Shown: positions 9,366-18,422, numbered from the stretch's first letter. The stretch: DNA of 64,000 nt from an uncultured Paracoccaceae bacterium (GCA_947499635.1 CANMPD010000005.1:165728-229727), one strand, 5' to 3'. Notes: generated from the sequence alone by a model not told the origin. A program made the numbers and translations.

Positions 9366-9767
9366 ATGATGAAATCCTTTCTTTCTGTAGCAATGGCGCT
9401 GTGTCTTGGCTTGCCTGCGGTGGCCCAAGATCAACCTGCACCCATTTCGCTTGAGTTGAATACTTTAACACAGCTTGAAGGGGCGTGCCGGATGGTTTTC
9501 ACCGCACAGGCCGCTGCTCCGGTGGAGCAATTGGTTGCTGAGACTGTGTTGTTTGATGCAGCGGGCTCTGTGACGTTATTGACCCTATTTGATTTTCGCG
9601 ACCTGCCTGCGACCAAAGTGCGGGTGCGTCAATTTGATATTCCGGCGGCGCAGTGCAATGGCATTTCACGGGTGTTGTTCAATGGCCTTGAAAGTTGCAG
9701 TGGCGCAGGCTGCGCAAGCGGTCTGGCCCCGGCCTCACGTGTTGATGGCGTAGAGGTGTTGGGATGA
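9366..9767 (+). CDS. Small exported cysteine-containing protein of unknown function
   Basis: This 133-residue protein is not assigned to a family. The N-terminus is a clear signal peptide (FLSVAMALCLGLPAVAQ, cleavage about residue 21), so the mature protein of about 112 residues should be periplasmic. It contains four Cys in the mature part (GACRM, AQCNG, ESCSGAGCAS), compatible with disulfides. It lies between hmuV and exbB and its stop overlaps the exbB start (ATGATGG), so it is coupled to the TonB energy module. A role in heme uptake is inferred only from position. Confidence 0.7.
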   Translation: MMKSFLSVAMALCLGLPAVAQDQPAPISLELNTLTQLEGACRMVFTAQAAAPVEQLVAETVLFDAAGSVTLLTLFDFRDLPATKVRVRQFDIPAAQCNGISRVLFNGLESCSGAGCASGLAPASRVDGVEVLG

Positions 9768-10354
9768 TGGATCTGGTGATTTCTCGGTTACATAATATTA
9801 TCGAACTGGGTGGTCCGGTTGTGATGATCCTGGCATGTATGTCCGTTTTGGCCCTGGCAATTGCGATATGGAAAGCGATTGTTTTCGAACTCGAAGGGGT
9901 GGGCTATGGTCTGCGCCGGGGGTTTGTGCGCACAACGCTGGACGAATTGCATATCGGTACACAGGAAGTGTCTGATCTGCGTGAACGTATTTATGCGCGA
10001 CTGGACACGGGCTTTGGACGTGTGTCGTCGGGTTTGCGAATTTTGGATCTGACCGCGCAAATTGCACCGCTTTTGGGTCTGTTTGGCACCGTTTTGGGCA
10101 TGATTGACGCATTTCGCACGCTGCAAGAGGCGGGCAGCAGTGCAGATCCATCTATCTTGGCTGGCGGAATTTGGGTGGCTTTGATGACCACAGCAGCGGG
10201 TTTGGTGGTTGCTATGCCGTCTTCGCTGGTGCTGAGTTGGTTTGACGGCCGTCTCGAAGCGCACCGTCGTGCAGCAACCGAAGCGGTTGAGCAGCGCCTA
10301 ACGCCACGGGCTTTTGCGGGGCAAGAGGATCTCGGGCATGCGCTACCAGCCTAA
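9764..10354 (+). CDS. exbB: ExbB/TolQ-type proton channel subunit
   Basis: This is an inner-membrane proton-channel subunit that, with ExbD, energises TonB. It has 196 residues. The first membrane helix is at about 18-38 (GGPVVMILACMSVLALAIAI), and the MotA/TolQ/ExbB core LTAQIAPLLGLFGTVLGMI with a final helix GGIWVALMTTAAGLVVAMP lies in the second half. Two consecutive ATG codons at 9764 and 9767 are both possible starts. Its 3' end overlaps the first exbD by 17 bp. Confidence 0.9.
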   Translation: MMDLVISRLHNIIELGGPVVMILACMSVLALAIAIWKAIVFELEGVGYGLRRGFVRTTLDELHIGTQEVSDLRERIYARLDTGFGRVSSGLRILDLTAQIAPLLGLFGTVLGMIDAFRTLQEAGSSADPSILAGGIWVALMTTAAGLVVAMPSSLVLSWFDGRLEAHRRAATEAVEQRLTPRAFAGQEDLGHALPA

Positions 10355-10718
10355 AGCCCGTCGCAGGTTATCGATGACATCACTGATCGATGTGATCTTT
10401 CTGCTGCTGTTGTTTTTCATGTTATCGTCGACGTTTTCGCGATTTGGTGAGGTCAAGCTGGAACTCGGCGGTAGCGGTACTGTTGCCCCAGCACAGCAGT
10501 TGCCGATGATCCTGTTACGGATCTCGGCAGACGGGTTGGCATTGAATGGTAAGCCGGTTGAGCTGCAAGATACGCCTGATGCATTGGGTCAGTTGCGGGA
10601 TGGCAAACCTGCGCATTTGGTGGTGAGCGTTGCAGAGGATGCGACGGCAGAGGGTTTGGTACAGATCTTACACCAAACCCGCAGCGTAACCGATTTAAAA
10701 GTGTCGGTGGTACGATGA
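10338..10718 (+). CDS. exbD: ExbD/TolR-type protein, first copy
   Basis: This is a single-pass inner-membrane protein that forms the proton-motive-force-driven complex with ExbB and TonB. The ATG at 10338 (126 residues) is chosen because the basic N-terminus MRYQPKARRR and the helix SLIDVIFLLLLFFMLSSTF with the conserved membrane Asp follow directly, and AGAGGA precedes it. An earlier frame start at 10314 lies deeper in exbB. A periplasmic domain of about 80 residues follows. The stop overlaps the second exbD start. Confidence 0.88.
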   Translation: MRYQPKARRRLSMTSLIDVIFLLLLFFMLSSTFSRFGEVKLELGGSGTVAPAQQLPMILLRISADGLALNGKPVELQDTPDALGQLRDGKPAHLVVSVAEDATAEGLVQILHQTRSVTDLKVSVVR

Positions 10719-11119
10719 GACGCAGACTGACCACGAAACGGATTCAATCTGAACCGACGTTACCGTTGATCAATATCGTCTTTTTGATGCTGATCTTTTT
10801 CCTTGTGGCTGCGCAGTTATCCCGTCCGCTTGAAGGTGATTTGCAACTGGTGCACACGGATGATCCTGAATTGATCCCGCCACCGGATGCGCTGATTTTG
10901 ATGCAAGACGGGCAATTGATGTTCCGTGGCAGCGAGGCCGTAGCCGAAGATGTGATTGCAACCCTGCGTGCGGATGCGCCCGGGCAGGAGGCAGGTTTAA
11001 CTTTGCGATTGCTGCCAGATCAGCGGGCTAAGGCGCATGATGTGATGGACACGGCGGCTGCCCTGCGCGGCGCTGGTGCAGATGCAGTATTTATTGTGAC
11101 GCAGAGGGCATTAAAATGA
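10715..11119 (+). CDS. exbD: ExbD/TolR-type protein, second copy
   Basis: This second, divergent ExbD-like protein has 134 residues. It carries the basic N-terminus RRRLTTKRI and a membrane helix PLINIVFLMLIFFLVAAQL. Here the canonical membrane Asp of ExbD (LIDVIF in the first copy) is replaced by Asn (LINIVF), so it may not carry protons itself. The periplasmic domain is similar in size to the first copy. It overlaps both neighbours by 4 bp. Two ExbD paralogs in tandem suggest a hetero-oligomeric stator. Confidence 0.87.
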   Translation: MRRRLTTKRIQSEPTLPLINIVFLMLIFFLVAAQLSRPLEGDLQLVHTDDPELIPPPDALILMQDGQLMFRGSEAVAEDVIATLRADAPGQEAGLTLRLLPDQRAKAHDVMDTAAALRGAGADAVFIVTQRALK

Positions 11120-12024
11120 AATCACGTGTCTGGATTTTGGTGGCGGCCCTTGGAACATCCGCGGCGGCACATGTTGGGTTGGCTGGTCTGTCATGGCAAC
11201 CCAATGACGCGGTTTTGGATGGTGGGGCTCTTGCTGGGGCAGCCTCTTTGGGCAGCAGTTTTGCAGATCTTGTTGCGTATATTCCCGAGAGCCCAAAAGT
11301 ATCGGCTGTTTCGACACTTATGCCGACATCGGTGACCGAAATATCTGCGACGGCTTTGGCAACTGTCGAAGCGGTGGATCATGTCGTCACCACGCAAATT
11401 GCGGCAACGCAGATTGAAACGAAATTGGCCACGCTAACCCCTGCACCTGTACAGCCGTTGGTGACGGTGACCCGTGCCAAGGTGACCGCAGCACGGCCTT
11501 TGACGTCAACACAGGCCTCTACATCTGTGCTTCCGCCTGTACGCCCTCAGACGCGTGTAGAGCCTGTGCCGCAAGAGGAACCTGTTGCTAAGCCTAAGCC
11601 ACAAAAGAAAAAGACGCCTGCAAAAAAGCAGGTGGCGGCCAAATCACAACGGGGTAATGCGACGGCCAATGCACGGCGTGGCAGTCAAGATGCCGAGCAG
11701 GTCGCCCCCAATGGTGGTGGGACCGGAGCCACTGAAACAACGGCCAAACAGGCAGGCAATGGGGCGTTGAAATCTTATAAAACGGCTGTTTTGCGCAAAG
11801 TGTCGCGGACCCGTGCACGCAGTGCGGGCGGGCGTGGCAGTGTACATGTGAGCCTTCGTATTTCTGCGGCGGGTGCTGTAAGCGGAGTTACTGTGGCCAA
11901 AAGTTCGGGCAACACACGTGTGGACCGCGCAGCGCTTGCCAAAGTCTCTGGTGCGGGGAATTTTGGCGCAACACCAAATGGGCAGGCCGTGCGCTATACC
12001 ATCAAGGTTGACGTTAAAGGGTGA
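11116..12024 (+). CDS. tonB: TonB-type energy transducer
   Basis: This protein spans the periplasm and transmits energy to the heme receptor. It has 302 residues: an N-terminal membrane anchor (VWILVAALGTSAAAHVGLAGL), a Pro/Ala/Thr-rich central spacer, and a Lys/Pro-rich stretch (KPKPQKKKTPAKK, about 160-172). The C-terminal TonB domain (KVSRTRARSAGGRGSVHVSL, then AVSGVTVAKSSGNTRVDRAAL) ends at YTIKVDVKG. It is the last gene of the hmu-exb run and its 3' end overlaps the convergent DUF4386 gene by 11 bp. Confidence 0.88.
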   Translation: MKSRVWILVAALGTSAAAHVGLAGLSWQPNDAVLDGGALAGAASLGSSFADLVAYIPESPKVSAVSTLMPTSVTEISATALATVEAVDHVVTTQIAATQIETKLATLTPAPVQPLVTVTRAKVTAARPLTSTQASTSVLPPVRPQTRVEPVPQEEPVAKPKPQKKKTPAKKQVAAKSQRGNATANARRGSQDAEQVAPNGGGTGATETTAKQAGNGALKSYKTAVLRKVSRTRARSAGGRGSVHVSLRISAAGAVSGVTVAKSSGNTRVDRAALAKVSGAGNFGATPNGQAVRYTIKVDVKG

Positions 12025-12709
12025 TTTTCCCACGGCGTAACAACCACAGGGCAAAGATGAGTTCTGACAAAGCCACAAGGCTAAACAACGCACCAGTAAT
12101 CAGGGTGAGCAGGCCAGATGCGGGCATAGCATAGGCACGCAGACCATCAAGCAGGTACCCGGTGCTGCCAATCAATACGCCATAGATGATCAAACGCGGT
12201 ATGTCCGTGTTGCGCAACGCCAGTGTACTTAAGAGCCATAGGTGTAGGGCAAATAACACCTGCCAAACCCAAAGCCCTGCATCACGAATATAATGCAGGG
12301 CCCAAGCATGTTCGGCGCGCAGCATTGGGTCTAATCCGGAAAAAACGGGTGTCGGCACGGCGAGTGCATAGACGCCGGCTTGGGGCATCAGCATTGCGGC
12401 CATGACAGCGGCCACCATCAAGCGTGCGATCATAGCCATCAGGGCGAGAGTTTCACCAAACTGGCGAAACATTACATAGAGCAGGACAGAGAGGGCAATT
12501 TCAACAAGGACCACAAGGAATTCAGCCGTGAGACCGGCAGTGAACAGGCCCGGGTGTTGTGCAATCAGGTTCAACGTGGCCAGTGGGTCATTTGGCACGG
12601 TCAGCTGGGATGGCACCCACAACAGGGCAAAGGCACTGGCGAGGGCAATCACCAAATAGGCGAGACCTGCGCTGCGGGCAAAATTACGAGATGTTGGATC
12701 GTCGAACAT
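12014..12709 (-). CDS. DUF4386-type membrane protein
   Basis: This integral membrane protein of unknown function has 231 residues with about six or seven hydrophobic helices. The opening SRNFARSAGLAYLVIALASAFA and the overall pattern match the DUF4386 family. The ATG at 12709 is preferred because family proteins start a few residues before the ArgXXGLxYL segment; the open frame extends upstream to 12781 with unrelated sequence. It is convergent with tonB, overlapping by 11 bp, and is not obviously linked to either neighbouring pathway. Confidence 0.7.
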   Translation of the reverse strand: MFDDPTSRNFARSAGLAYLVIALASAFALLWVPSQLTVPNDPLATLNLIAQHPGLFTAGLTAEFLVVLVEIALSVLLYVMFRQFGETLALMAMIARLMVAAVMAAMLMPQAGVYALAVPTPVFSGLDPMLRAEHAWALHYIRDAGLWVWQVLFALHLWLLSTLALRNTDIPRLIIYGVLIGSTGYLLDGLRAYAMPASGLLTLITGALFSLVALSELIFALWLLRRGKITL

Positions 12710-12834
12710 AATGTGGCCTTGGGCTGTCGGTGCGCTGCCGCGGGCTAGGGATGGCAGACTTATGGACAGTTTAGGCGACAATTCGCATTTGCACAGTATA
12801 TGTTTGCATATGTGGTTTATAGTAGGTGTTCGCA

Positions 12835-12864
12835 GCGACAGGCAGGGCGCGGCCTGCTTGTCGC
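12835..12864 (-). terminator. Hairpin at the end of the iol operon
   Basis: GCGACAGGCAGG (12835-12846) is complementary to CCTGCTTGTCGC (12853-12864) with one wobble, separated by 6 nt. It lies 10 bp beyond the iolG stop on the minus strand. There is no strong U-run after it, so it may be a weak terminator or a 3'-end stabilising structure. Confidence 0.4.
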
Positions 12865-12874
12865 CAGAGGCCTG

Positions 12875-13867
12875 TTACAAGTTGACGGGCAGGCCTGTTT
12901 CGCGTGACTGTGTTGCCGCATCGGCAAGGCGTTGCGCCTGCAACCCGTCATGAATGCTGGGCGAGAGCTGGGTTCCATTGGTGACGGCATCCACAAAATG
13001 GGACATCTCGGCGCGATAGGCGGCTTCGTAACGTTCCAGAAAAAACGCCTGCGCCGGGGCGGTGCGTGTGCCTGCTGCGGTTGACGAGGCAACCGAGTTT
13101 TCGATGATATTGCCAGCTTGGAGCATGCCGCCTGATCCATGCACCTCGACGCGTTGATCATAGCCATAAGTCGCGCGGCGCGAATTCGAGATTTGGCAGA
13201 TTTTACCACTGGCCGTGGTAAGCGTCACGGCGGCGGTGTCTACGTCCCCAGCCGTGCCGATTTCGGGATCAACCAGTGCGGCGCCGACGGCGAAGACTTG
13301 GCTGATTTCTTCACCCAACAAAAATCGTGCCATGTCAAAATCATGCACCATCATGTCACGGAAAATTCCGCCGGAGCTTTTGACATAGGATAATGGTGGC
13401 GGCGACGGGTCACGTGATAGGATCGTCACAATCTCGACGTCGCCAATCTCTCCCTCGCGCAGGCGGGTTTGTAGATTGGCAAAGTTGGGATCAAACCGGC
13501 GGTTAAAGGCGGTGAGGAACGGAACATTGGCCGCGTCGACGGCACGGATGCAAGTTTTGATATTGTCGACAGACATATCGACGGGTTTTTCGCAAAAGAT
13601 TGCTTTGCCTGCTGCTGCTGCGGCTTGGATCAAGTCGAAATGTGTATCTGTCGGTGTACCGATCACCACGGCGTCGACATCATCGCTGGCAATCAATGCC
13701 TCTGCCTCCAAAACCTGTGCACCGGATTTCGCGGCAAGTGTTTCAGCTGGTGCCGCAAAGGCATCCGCGACGGCGCTGATGCGCACATTATCGAGCATAG
13801 CGGCAGCGCGGGCATGGACCTGCCCGATGCGACCACAGCCCAAAAGGCCTAGTCTTAACATAGTCAT
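12875..13867 (-). CDS. iolG: myo-Inositol 2-dehydrogenase
   Basis: This NAD-dependent enzyme oxidises myo-inositol to scyllo-inosose, the first step of inositol catabolism. It has 330 residues with an N-terminal Rossmann fold (LGLLGCGRIGQVHARAA), the Gfo/Idh/MocA signature CEKPVDMS at about 95-102, and a GGIFRDMMVHDFDMARF segment holding the catalytic Asp/His region. It is the last gene of iolD-C-B-J-G and overlaps iolJ by 4 bp. Position in the operon makes iolG the best name, although two more Gfo/Idh/MocA proteins are encoded nearby. Confidence 0.9.
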   Translation of the reverse strand: MTMLRLGLLGCGRIGQVHARAAAMLDNVRISAVADAFAAPAETLAAKSGAQVLEAEALIASDDVDAVVIGTPTDTHFDLIQAAAAAGKAIFCEKPVDMSVDNIKTCIRAVDAANVPFLTAFNRRFDPNFANLQTRLREGEIGDVEIVTILSRDPSPPPLSYVKSSGGIFRDMMVHDFDMARFLLGEEISQVFAVGAALVDPEIGTAGDVDTAAVTLTTASGKICQISNSRRATYGYDQRVEVHGSGGMLQAGNIIENSVASSTAAGTRTAPAQAFFLERYEAAYRAEMSHFVDAVTNGTQLSPSIHDGLQAQRLADAATQSRETGLPVNL

Positions 13868-14694
13868 GCTCCTTTAAAGCCCGCAAGAACCCGGCGTGTG
13901 GCGGCCACCACAGGATCATGGGTCTCGCTCAGGATGGTCACGCGATCAAAGCGATCGGGATCGGCGTTGACGGCAGTGCGCAGTGCGGCACCAAAAGCCA
14001 TGCGCAATTCGGTTCCGATGTTGAATTTGCAAATTTTAGAGCCGCGCGCGAGGGCCGTGCGTTGCGCCATGGGTACGCCAGAGCCGCCGTGAATAACCAG
14101 TGGCACCTCTGTGACGGCTTCAATGGCGCGAATGCGCGGCTCGTCCAGGCCCCCTTCTTTGTCTTGTTGCAAATGCACATTGCCCACCGAGATCGCCATA
14201 GCATCTACGCCGGTCTCGGCCGCAAATTGTGCGGCCTCGGTGGGATCGGTTCCAGCAGAGTTTTCACCGCCGCTGTAGCCAACAAACCCAATCTCGCCTT
14301 CGCAAGACACGCCCGCGGCGTGGGCCATTTCGACAATCGCACGGGTTTCGGCAATGTTTTCAGCCAAGGGCTTGCGTGAGCCGTCGAACATGACAGAGGT
14401 AAAGCCGCTATCAATCGCCTCGCGGCATTCATCAACTGTGTACCCATGATCCAGATGCGCGACCACCGGAACCAAAGCGCCCTGGGCCAGATGGCGGAAC
14501 ATTTTGCCAAGGATCGGCAGGGGCGTGTGGGCGCGGCAACTGGGACCGGCCTGTAAGATCACGGGGCAGTTTTCGGCCTCGGCGGCGGCGATATAGGCGC
14601 GCATGTCTTCCCAGCCCAAGGTGACCAGGCCAGCCACGGCGTGACCGTGTTGCAACGCCGGCTGCAACACATCTTTGAGAGTTACGAGGCTCAT
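13864..14694 (-). CDS. iolJ: Class II aldolase, probable 6-phospho-5-dehydro-2-deoxy-D-gluconate aldolase
   Basis: This zinc-dependent class II aldolase is expected to cleave 2-deoxy-5-keto-gluconate 6-phosphate into dihydroxyacetone phosphate and malonate semialdehyde. It has 276 residues from the ATG at 14694 (MSLVTLKDVLQPA). Visible are the metal-binding motif VVAHLDHG at about 81-88, the EGEIGFVG region, and the phosphate-binding VIHGGSGVP with FNIGTELR. The start overlaps the iolB stop (ATGA). It could be annotated as fructose-bisphosphate aldolase by similarity alone; the operon supports IolJ. Confidence 0.87.
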   Translation of the reverse strand: MSLVTLKDVLQPALQHGHAVAGLVTLGWEDMRAYIAAAEAENCPVILQAGPSCRAHTPLPILGKMFRHLAQGALVPVVAHLDHGYTVDECREAIDSGFTSVMFDGSRKPLAENIAETRAIVEMAHAAGVSCEGEIGFVGYSGGENSAGTDPTEAAQFAAETGVDAMAISVGNVHLQQDKEGGLDEPRIRAIEAVTEVPLVIHGGSGVPMAQRTALARGSKICKFNIGTELRMAFGAALRTAVNADPDRFDRVTILSETHDPVVAATRRVLAGFKGA

Positions 14695-15548
14695 TTGAAT
14701 TTTGCCACCATATCCATGATGCCGGGGATCGTGTGCAGCTGTGCTTCGTGTGTGGGTTGGAAATACTGCTTGAGAGAGCGCTGGCTGAGACCACCAAGGA
14801 TAGTGAAGTAATACATCTGATAGCCGGGTAAAACTGCACAGGGGTGATAGCCCTTGTCGATGCAAACGGTGGAGCCATCAACAATGTGATAGGCGTCACC
14901 GGATTTTCCGTCTTCGCGCTGCAACATCTGCAGACCCGAGCCGTAGTTGGGCTTGAAACGGAAGTTATAAGTTTCGTCGTGGCGGGTTTCGATCATCTCG
15001 CCCGTATCATCATGGCGGTCGGTGTCGTGTTTGTGGCTTGGAAAACCGGACCAGCCGCCTTCGCCGACGGTGAACAGTTCAGAGACCAACAGACGACCGA
15101 CCGTGTCGTGGTATTTGGTGCCAAGTATATGTTTGATTTTACGATGGGTTTTAGTCTCATCTGATCCGTATTGCACAATGTCCAGATCAGCGGCGCGTAC
15201 GTCAAAGGGCTCAAGCACCTTATCGTATTTTGCACCCGCAATGAATGTTTCGGTGGCGTCGGTTTTGCAGGTAATGCGCACCTTGGCGCCGGTGGGGACA
15301 TAGACGCCTTCGGGGTCAGCGTCCCAAACATCGGCGGTGCGCAGGCCAATATCGGGATAAGACGCGCCGTCCACTTCGACGTCAACGGTGCCGGTTGCGG
15401 GGGCAACACAGGTTTCGTACCCGGGGACGGCGTATTCAAAGGTCTCGCCTTTGGTGAGTTTGATGATGTTGAAATAGTTCAACGGAACCAGACCATCCTC
15501 GGCGTCGACGATAGGTTTGTTTTGGTTGTCAAAAGGGGCGATGTGCAT
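14691..15548 (-). CDS. iolB: 5-Deoxy-glucuronate isomerase
   Basis: This enzyme isomerises 5-deoxy-glucuronate to 5-dehydro-2-deoxy-gluconate. It has 285 residues from the ATG at 15548 (MHIAPFDNQNKPIV); the open frame continues further upstream but without family sequence. IolB cupin hallmarks are GWSGFPSHKHD, with metal-binding His, then ETYNFRF, and YHPCAVLPGYQMYYF near the C-terminus. It overlaps iolJ by 4 bp and lies 28 bp after iolC. Confidence 0.92.
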   Translation of the reverse strand: MHIAPFDNQNKPIVDAEDGLVPLNYFNIIKLTKGETFEYAVPGYETCVAPATGTVDVEVDGASYPDIGLRTADVWDADPEGVYVPTGAKVRITCKTDATETFIAGAKYDKVLEPFDVRAADLDIVQYGSDETKTHRKIKHILGTKYHDTVGRLLVSELFTVGEGGWSGFPSHKHDTDRHDDTGEMIETRHDETYNFRFKPNYGSGLQMLQREDGKSGDAYHIVDGSTVCIDKGYHPCAVLPGYQMYYFTILGGLSQRSLKQYFQPTHEAQLHTIPGIMDMVAKFK

Positions 15549-15576
15549 GGGGTATGTCCTGCGAATAAATAGGGAA

Positions 15577-16557
15577 TTAAACGGGGGTCGCGCCGGGGTG
15601 CGATTGTAAAAACGCATCCAGCTCGGCGGTGGTGGGCATGGCGGGGGCGCAACCTGGTTGCGACACCACGATGGAGGCACAGGCAGAGCCGCGCTCGATA
15701 CAGTCGCGCAAGTCGCGACCCTCGGCGATGCCTGCCAAAAGGCCGGAGATAAAACTGTCGCCTGCGCCATTTGGTTTTACAGCGGTTACAGGATAGATGC
15801 CGGTGCGGATTTCTTGGTCGTCCCACAGCGTAATCGCACCCTCGTGACCCATTTTATAAATCACGAACCGGCCCTGAGATGCGAGGCGGCGGGCCATATC
15901 CAGACCTTTGTCAAGGCCACCGGCCATAAAGCCGAATTCCTCGTCATTGCCGACAATCATGTCGCTGGCTTCGCCTGCGCGAGTCAGGACATCGGCGGCC
16001 ACCTCGGGGGAGGGCCAAGAATAAGGGCGGTAATCGATGTCAAAGATCACTGGTACGCCTGCGGCTTTGGCGTTTTCAAACGCTTTAAAGGTTGAACTGC
16101 GCGAAGGGTCTGCTGCGAAAACGGTGCCAGCGGTGATAAGCGCGCCGTACTGGTTGTAGGCCACACGGTCGACATCGGCGTCGGTGACCTGAAAATCCAC
16201 CGCATTGTTGCGATAAATACTGAGTTGAAAGTCGTCCATCGTACTTTCGTATACAGCGAGGGATACGCGGTACTCACCGCCCAGAACTTTGATGTATTGG
16301 GTGTCGACCCCATAATGTTGCAATTTGTTGGTGCAAAAGCGGCCCACGGTGTCGTCACTGACGGATGTGACCAGCGCCGATTTCATGCCCAGTTTACACA
16401 GACCCGCGCAAATGTTGGCAGATGACCCGCCAAGATCGGCGCGAAACAGATCTGCATGTTCTGCCTTGGTGCCTTGTGGGTCGGCATACATATCCATGCC
16501 CGCGCGACCAAAGACCACGAAATTACCGCGTTTGATGCCGTTGATTAATGCTGACAT
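15577..16557 (-). CDS. iolC: 5-Dehydro-2-deoxygluconokinase
   Basis: This PfkB-family kinase phosphorylates 2-deoxy-5-keto-gluconate using ATP. It has 326 residues from the ATG at 16557 (MSALINGIKRGNFVVFGRAG). The PfkB signatures are the N-terminal FRADLGGSSANICAGLCKLG and the C-terminal VKPNGAGDSFISGLLAG with the catalytic Asp. The ATG overlaps the iolD stop (TAATG), indicating tight translational coupling. Confidence 0.93.
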   Translation of the reverse strand: MSALINGIKRGNFVVFGRAGMDMYADPQGTKAEHADLFRADLGGSSANICAGLCKLGMKSALVTSVSDDTVGRFCTNKLQHYGVDTQYIKVLGGEYRVSLAVYESTMDDFQLSIYRNNAVDFQVTDADVDRVAYNQYGALITAGTVFAADPSRSSTFKAFENAKAAGVPVIFDIDYRPYSWPSPEVAADVLTRAGEASDMIVGNDEEFGFMAGGLDKGLDMARRLASQGRFVIYKMGHEGAITLWDDQEIRTGIYPVTAVKPNGAGDSFISGLLAGIAEGRDLRDCIERGSACASIVVSQPGCAPAMPTTAELDAFLQSHPGATPV

Positions 16558-18422
16558 TACACACCCTTTCGCTGATTTGTGCGGCCGGATTCCCAATCGG
16601 TGTGGGCTTGGCGGACAGTGTCGCTGGTGGTGATGTGGGGTGTGCCAACCTCCCACCATGTATGACCTTCGGTGGTCCAGCCCTCGTAGGGATCTACGTC
16701 CATGACGATGACATAAGTGGTGTCAGAGGCTTTGGCGCGTTTAAATGCCTCGGCAAATTCCGCTGGATTAGCGACTTTTTCGGATGTTGCACCCATGGAT
16801 GCAGCATGGGCCACGAAATCGACGCCAAAGGGTTTGGGGATGGTCGGGCAGTCAGCCAACAGGTTGTTAAAACTGTCATTTCCGGTGTTGTTTTGCAGCT
16901 TGTTGATCACCGCAAACCCACCGTTGTCCAGCACAAGGACGATCATTTTCTTTTGGCTGAGCACACTTGAGTAGATGTCAGAATTCATCAGCATATAAGA
17001 GCCATCGCCGCAAAAGGTGATGGTGTCTTGGTCGGGCTCGCGTTCGGCCTGCGCAATACGTGCCCCCCACGCGCCGGCCAGTTCGTAGCCCATGCAGCTA
17101 AAGCCGAATTCAACATCGACAGTGCCGATGTCCAGCGTGCGCCAGTTGGCGGTGACCTCGGCGGGCAGGCCACCGGCGGCGGCAATCACACGGTCACGGG
17201 GATCACACAGGTCGTTCACAACCCCAATAGCTTGCGCATAAGAGTTCGGCCGGTTGCCGGGTTTTACATTCTTGGCGACATAAGCGTTCCACTTTTTACG
17301 CTCAGAACAGGCCGTCTCGACCCATATTTGCGGGCCAGTGTACCCTGCCAAGGCGGTGCTGAGTGCGGTGAGTGACAGTTTCGCGTCGCCGACGATAGGC
17401 AAAGACATGTGTTTGCCGGCGTCGTGGCGTGCAGCGTTGATTGCAACAAAGCGCGCGTTTTGGTCAAAGGCTGTCCAAGATCCGGTGGTGAAATCCTGTA
17501 AACGGGTGCCTATGGCCAGTATGACATCTGCTTTGGCTGCGATTGCATTGGCACTGTCTGAGCCGGTGACGCCGATTGGTCCGATATTCAGGTCATGACT
17601 ATCCAACAGATTGGCACGGCCAGCGATGGTTTCGACCACGGGGATGTTATGGGTCTCGGCAAAGGCCGTAAGTTGCGCAACCGCGCGAGAATACTGCACG
17701 CCACCACCTGCGATGATCATCGGACGTTCGGCGGATTTCAGCAGGGCAACGGCGTCGGCGATTTCAGCCGCATCAGGTGTTTGTCGGCGGATACGGTGAA
17801 CTTTCTTGGCAAAGAACTTGGCCGGATAGTCGTATGTCCAGCCTTGCACATCCTGTGGCAAGCCAAGGAAAGCAGGCCCGCAATCGGCAGGATCGAGCAT
17901 AGTGGCGAGCGCGTTTGGCAGCGATTGTAGGATCTGCGCAGGATGACAGATGCGGTCCCAATAGCGCACAACTGGTTTAAACGCGTCGTTTACGCCAAAG
18001 GTCGGATCATTAAAGTTTTCCATCTGTTGCAACACCGGATCGGGCAGACGGGTGAGGAATTGATCACCACACAACAGCAACATCGGCAGCCGGTTGGCAT
18101 GGGCCAGTGCAGCACTGGTGACCAGATTGGATGTGCCGGGACCTGCAGAGGCGGTGCAGAACATAAACCGTTGGCGCAGCCATTGTTTGGTATAGGCCGC
18201 GGCTGCGAATCCCATGCTTTGTTCGTTTTGGCCACGATACAGGGGCAGCTCGTCGTGCACCTGATTCAGGGCTTCGCCCAGACATGTCACGTTGCCATGG
18301 CCAAATATGCCAAAGCCGCCACCGCAAACCCGCAGCTCCTCTCCGTCGATTTCAATGTATTGATTGGTAAGCCAGCGGATGATGGCCTGTGCCGTCGTAA
18401 GGCGGATTGTCTCTTGGGTCAT
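16557..18422 (-). CDS. iolD: 3D-(3,5/4)-trihydroxycyclohexane-1,2-dione hydrolase
   Basis: This ThDP-dependent enzyme opens the inositol-derived ring of trihydroxycyclohexanedione to give 5-deoxy-glucuronate. It has 621 residues from the ATG at 18422 (MTQETIRLTTAQAII). It shows the ThDP-enzyme architecture, with GHGNVTCLGEAL near the N-terminus, YRGQNEQSMGFAA carrying the activating Glu, and the cofactor motif FCGDGSYML around residue 470. It is the first gene of the minus-strand iol operon, 97 bp from the centre of the shared palindromic operator. Confidence 0.93.
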   Translation of the reverse strand: MTQETIRLTTAQAIIRWLTNQYIEIDGEELRVCGGGFGIFGHGNVTCLGEALNQVHDELPLYRGQNEQSMGFAAAAYTKQWLRQRFMFCTASAGPGTSNLVTSAALAHANRLPMLLLCGDQFLTRLPDPVLQQMENFNDPTFGVNDAFKPVVRYWDRICHPAQILQSLPNALATMLDPADCGPAFLGLPQDVQGWTYDYPAKFFAKKVHRIRRQTPDAAEIADAVALLKSAERPMIIAGGGVQYSRAVAQLTAFAETHNIPVVETIAGRANLLDSHDLNIGPIGVTGSDSANAIAAKADVILAIGTRLQDFTTGSWTAFDQNARFVAINAARHDAGKHMSLPIVGDAKLSLTALSTALAGYTGPQIWVETACSERKKWNAYVAKNVKPGNRPNSYAQAIGVVNDLCDPRDRVIAAAGGLPAEVTANWRTLDIGTVDVEFGFSCMGYELAGAWGARIAQAEREPDQDTITFCGDGSYMLMNSDIYSSVLSQKKMIVLVLDNGGFAVINKLQNNTGNDSFNNLLADCPTIPKPFGVDFVAHAASMGATSEKVANPAEFAEAFKRAKASDTTYVIVMDVDPYEGWTTEGHTWWEVGTPHITTSDTVRQAHTDWESGRTNQRKGV

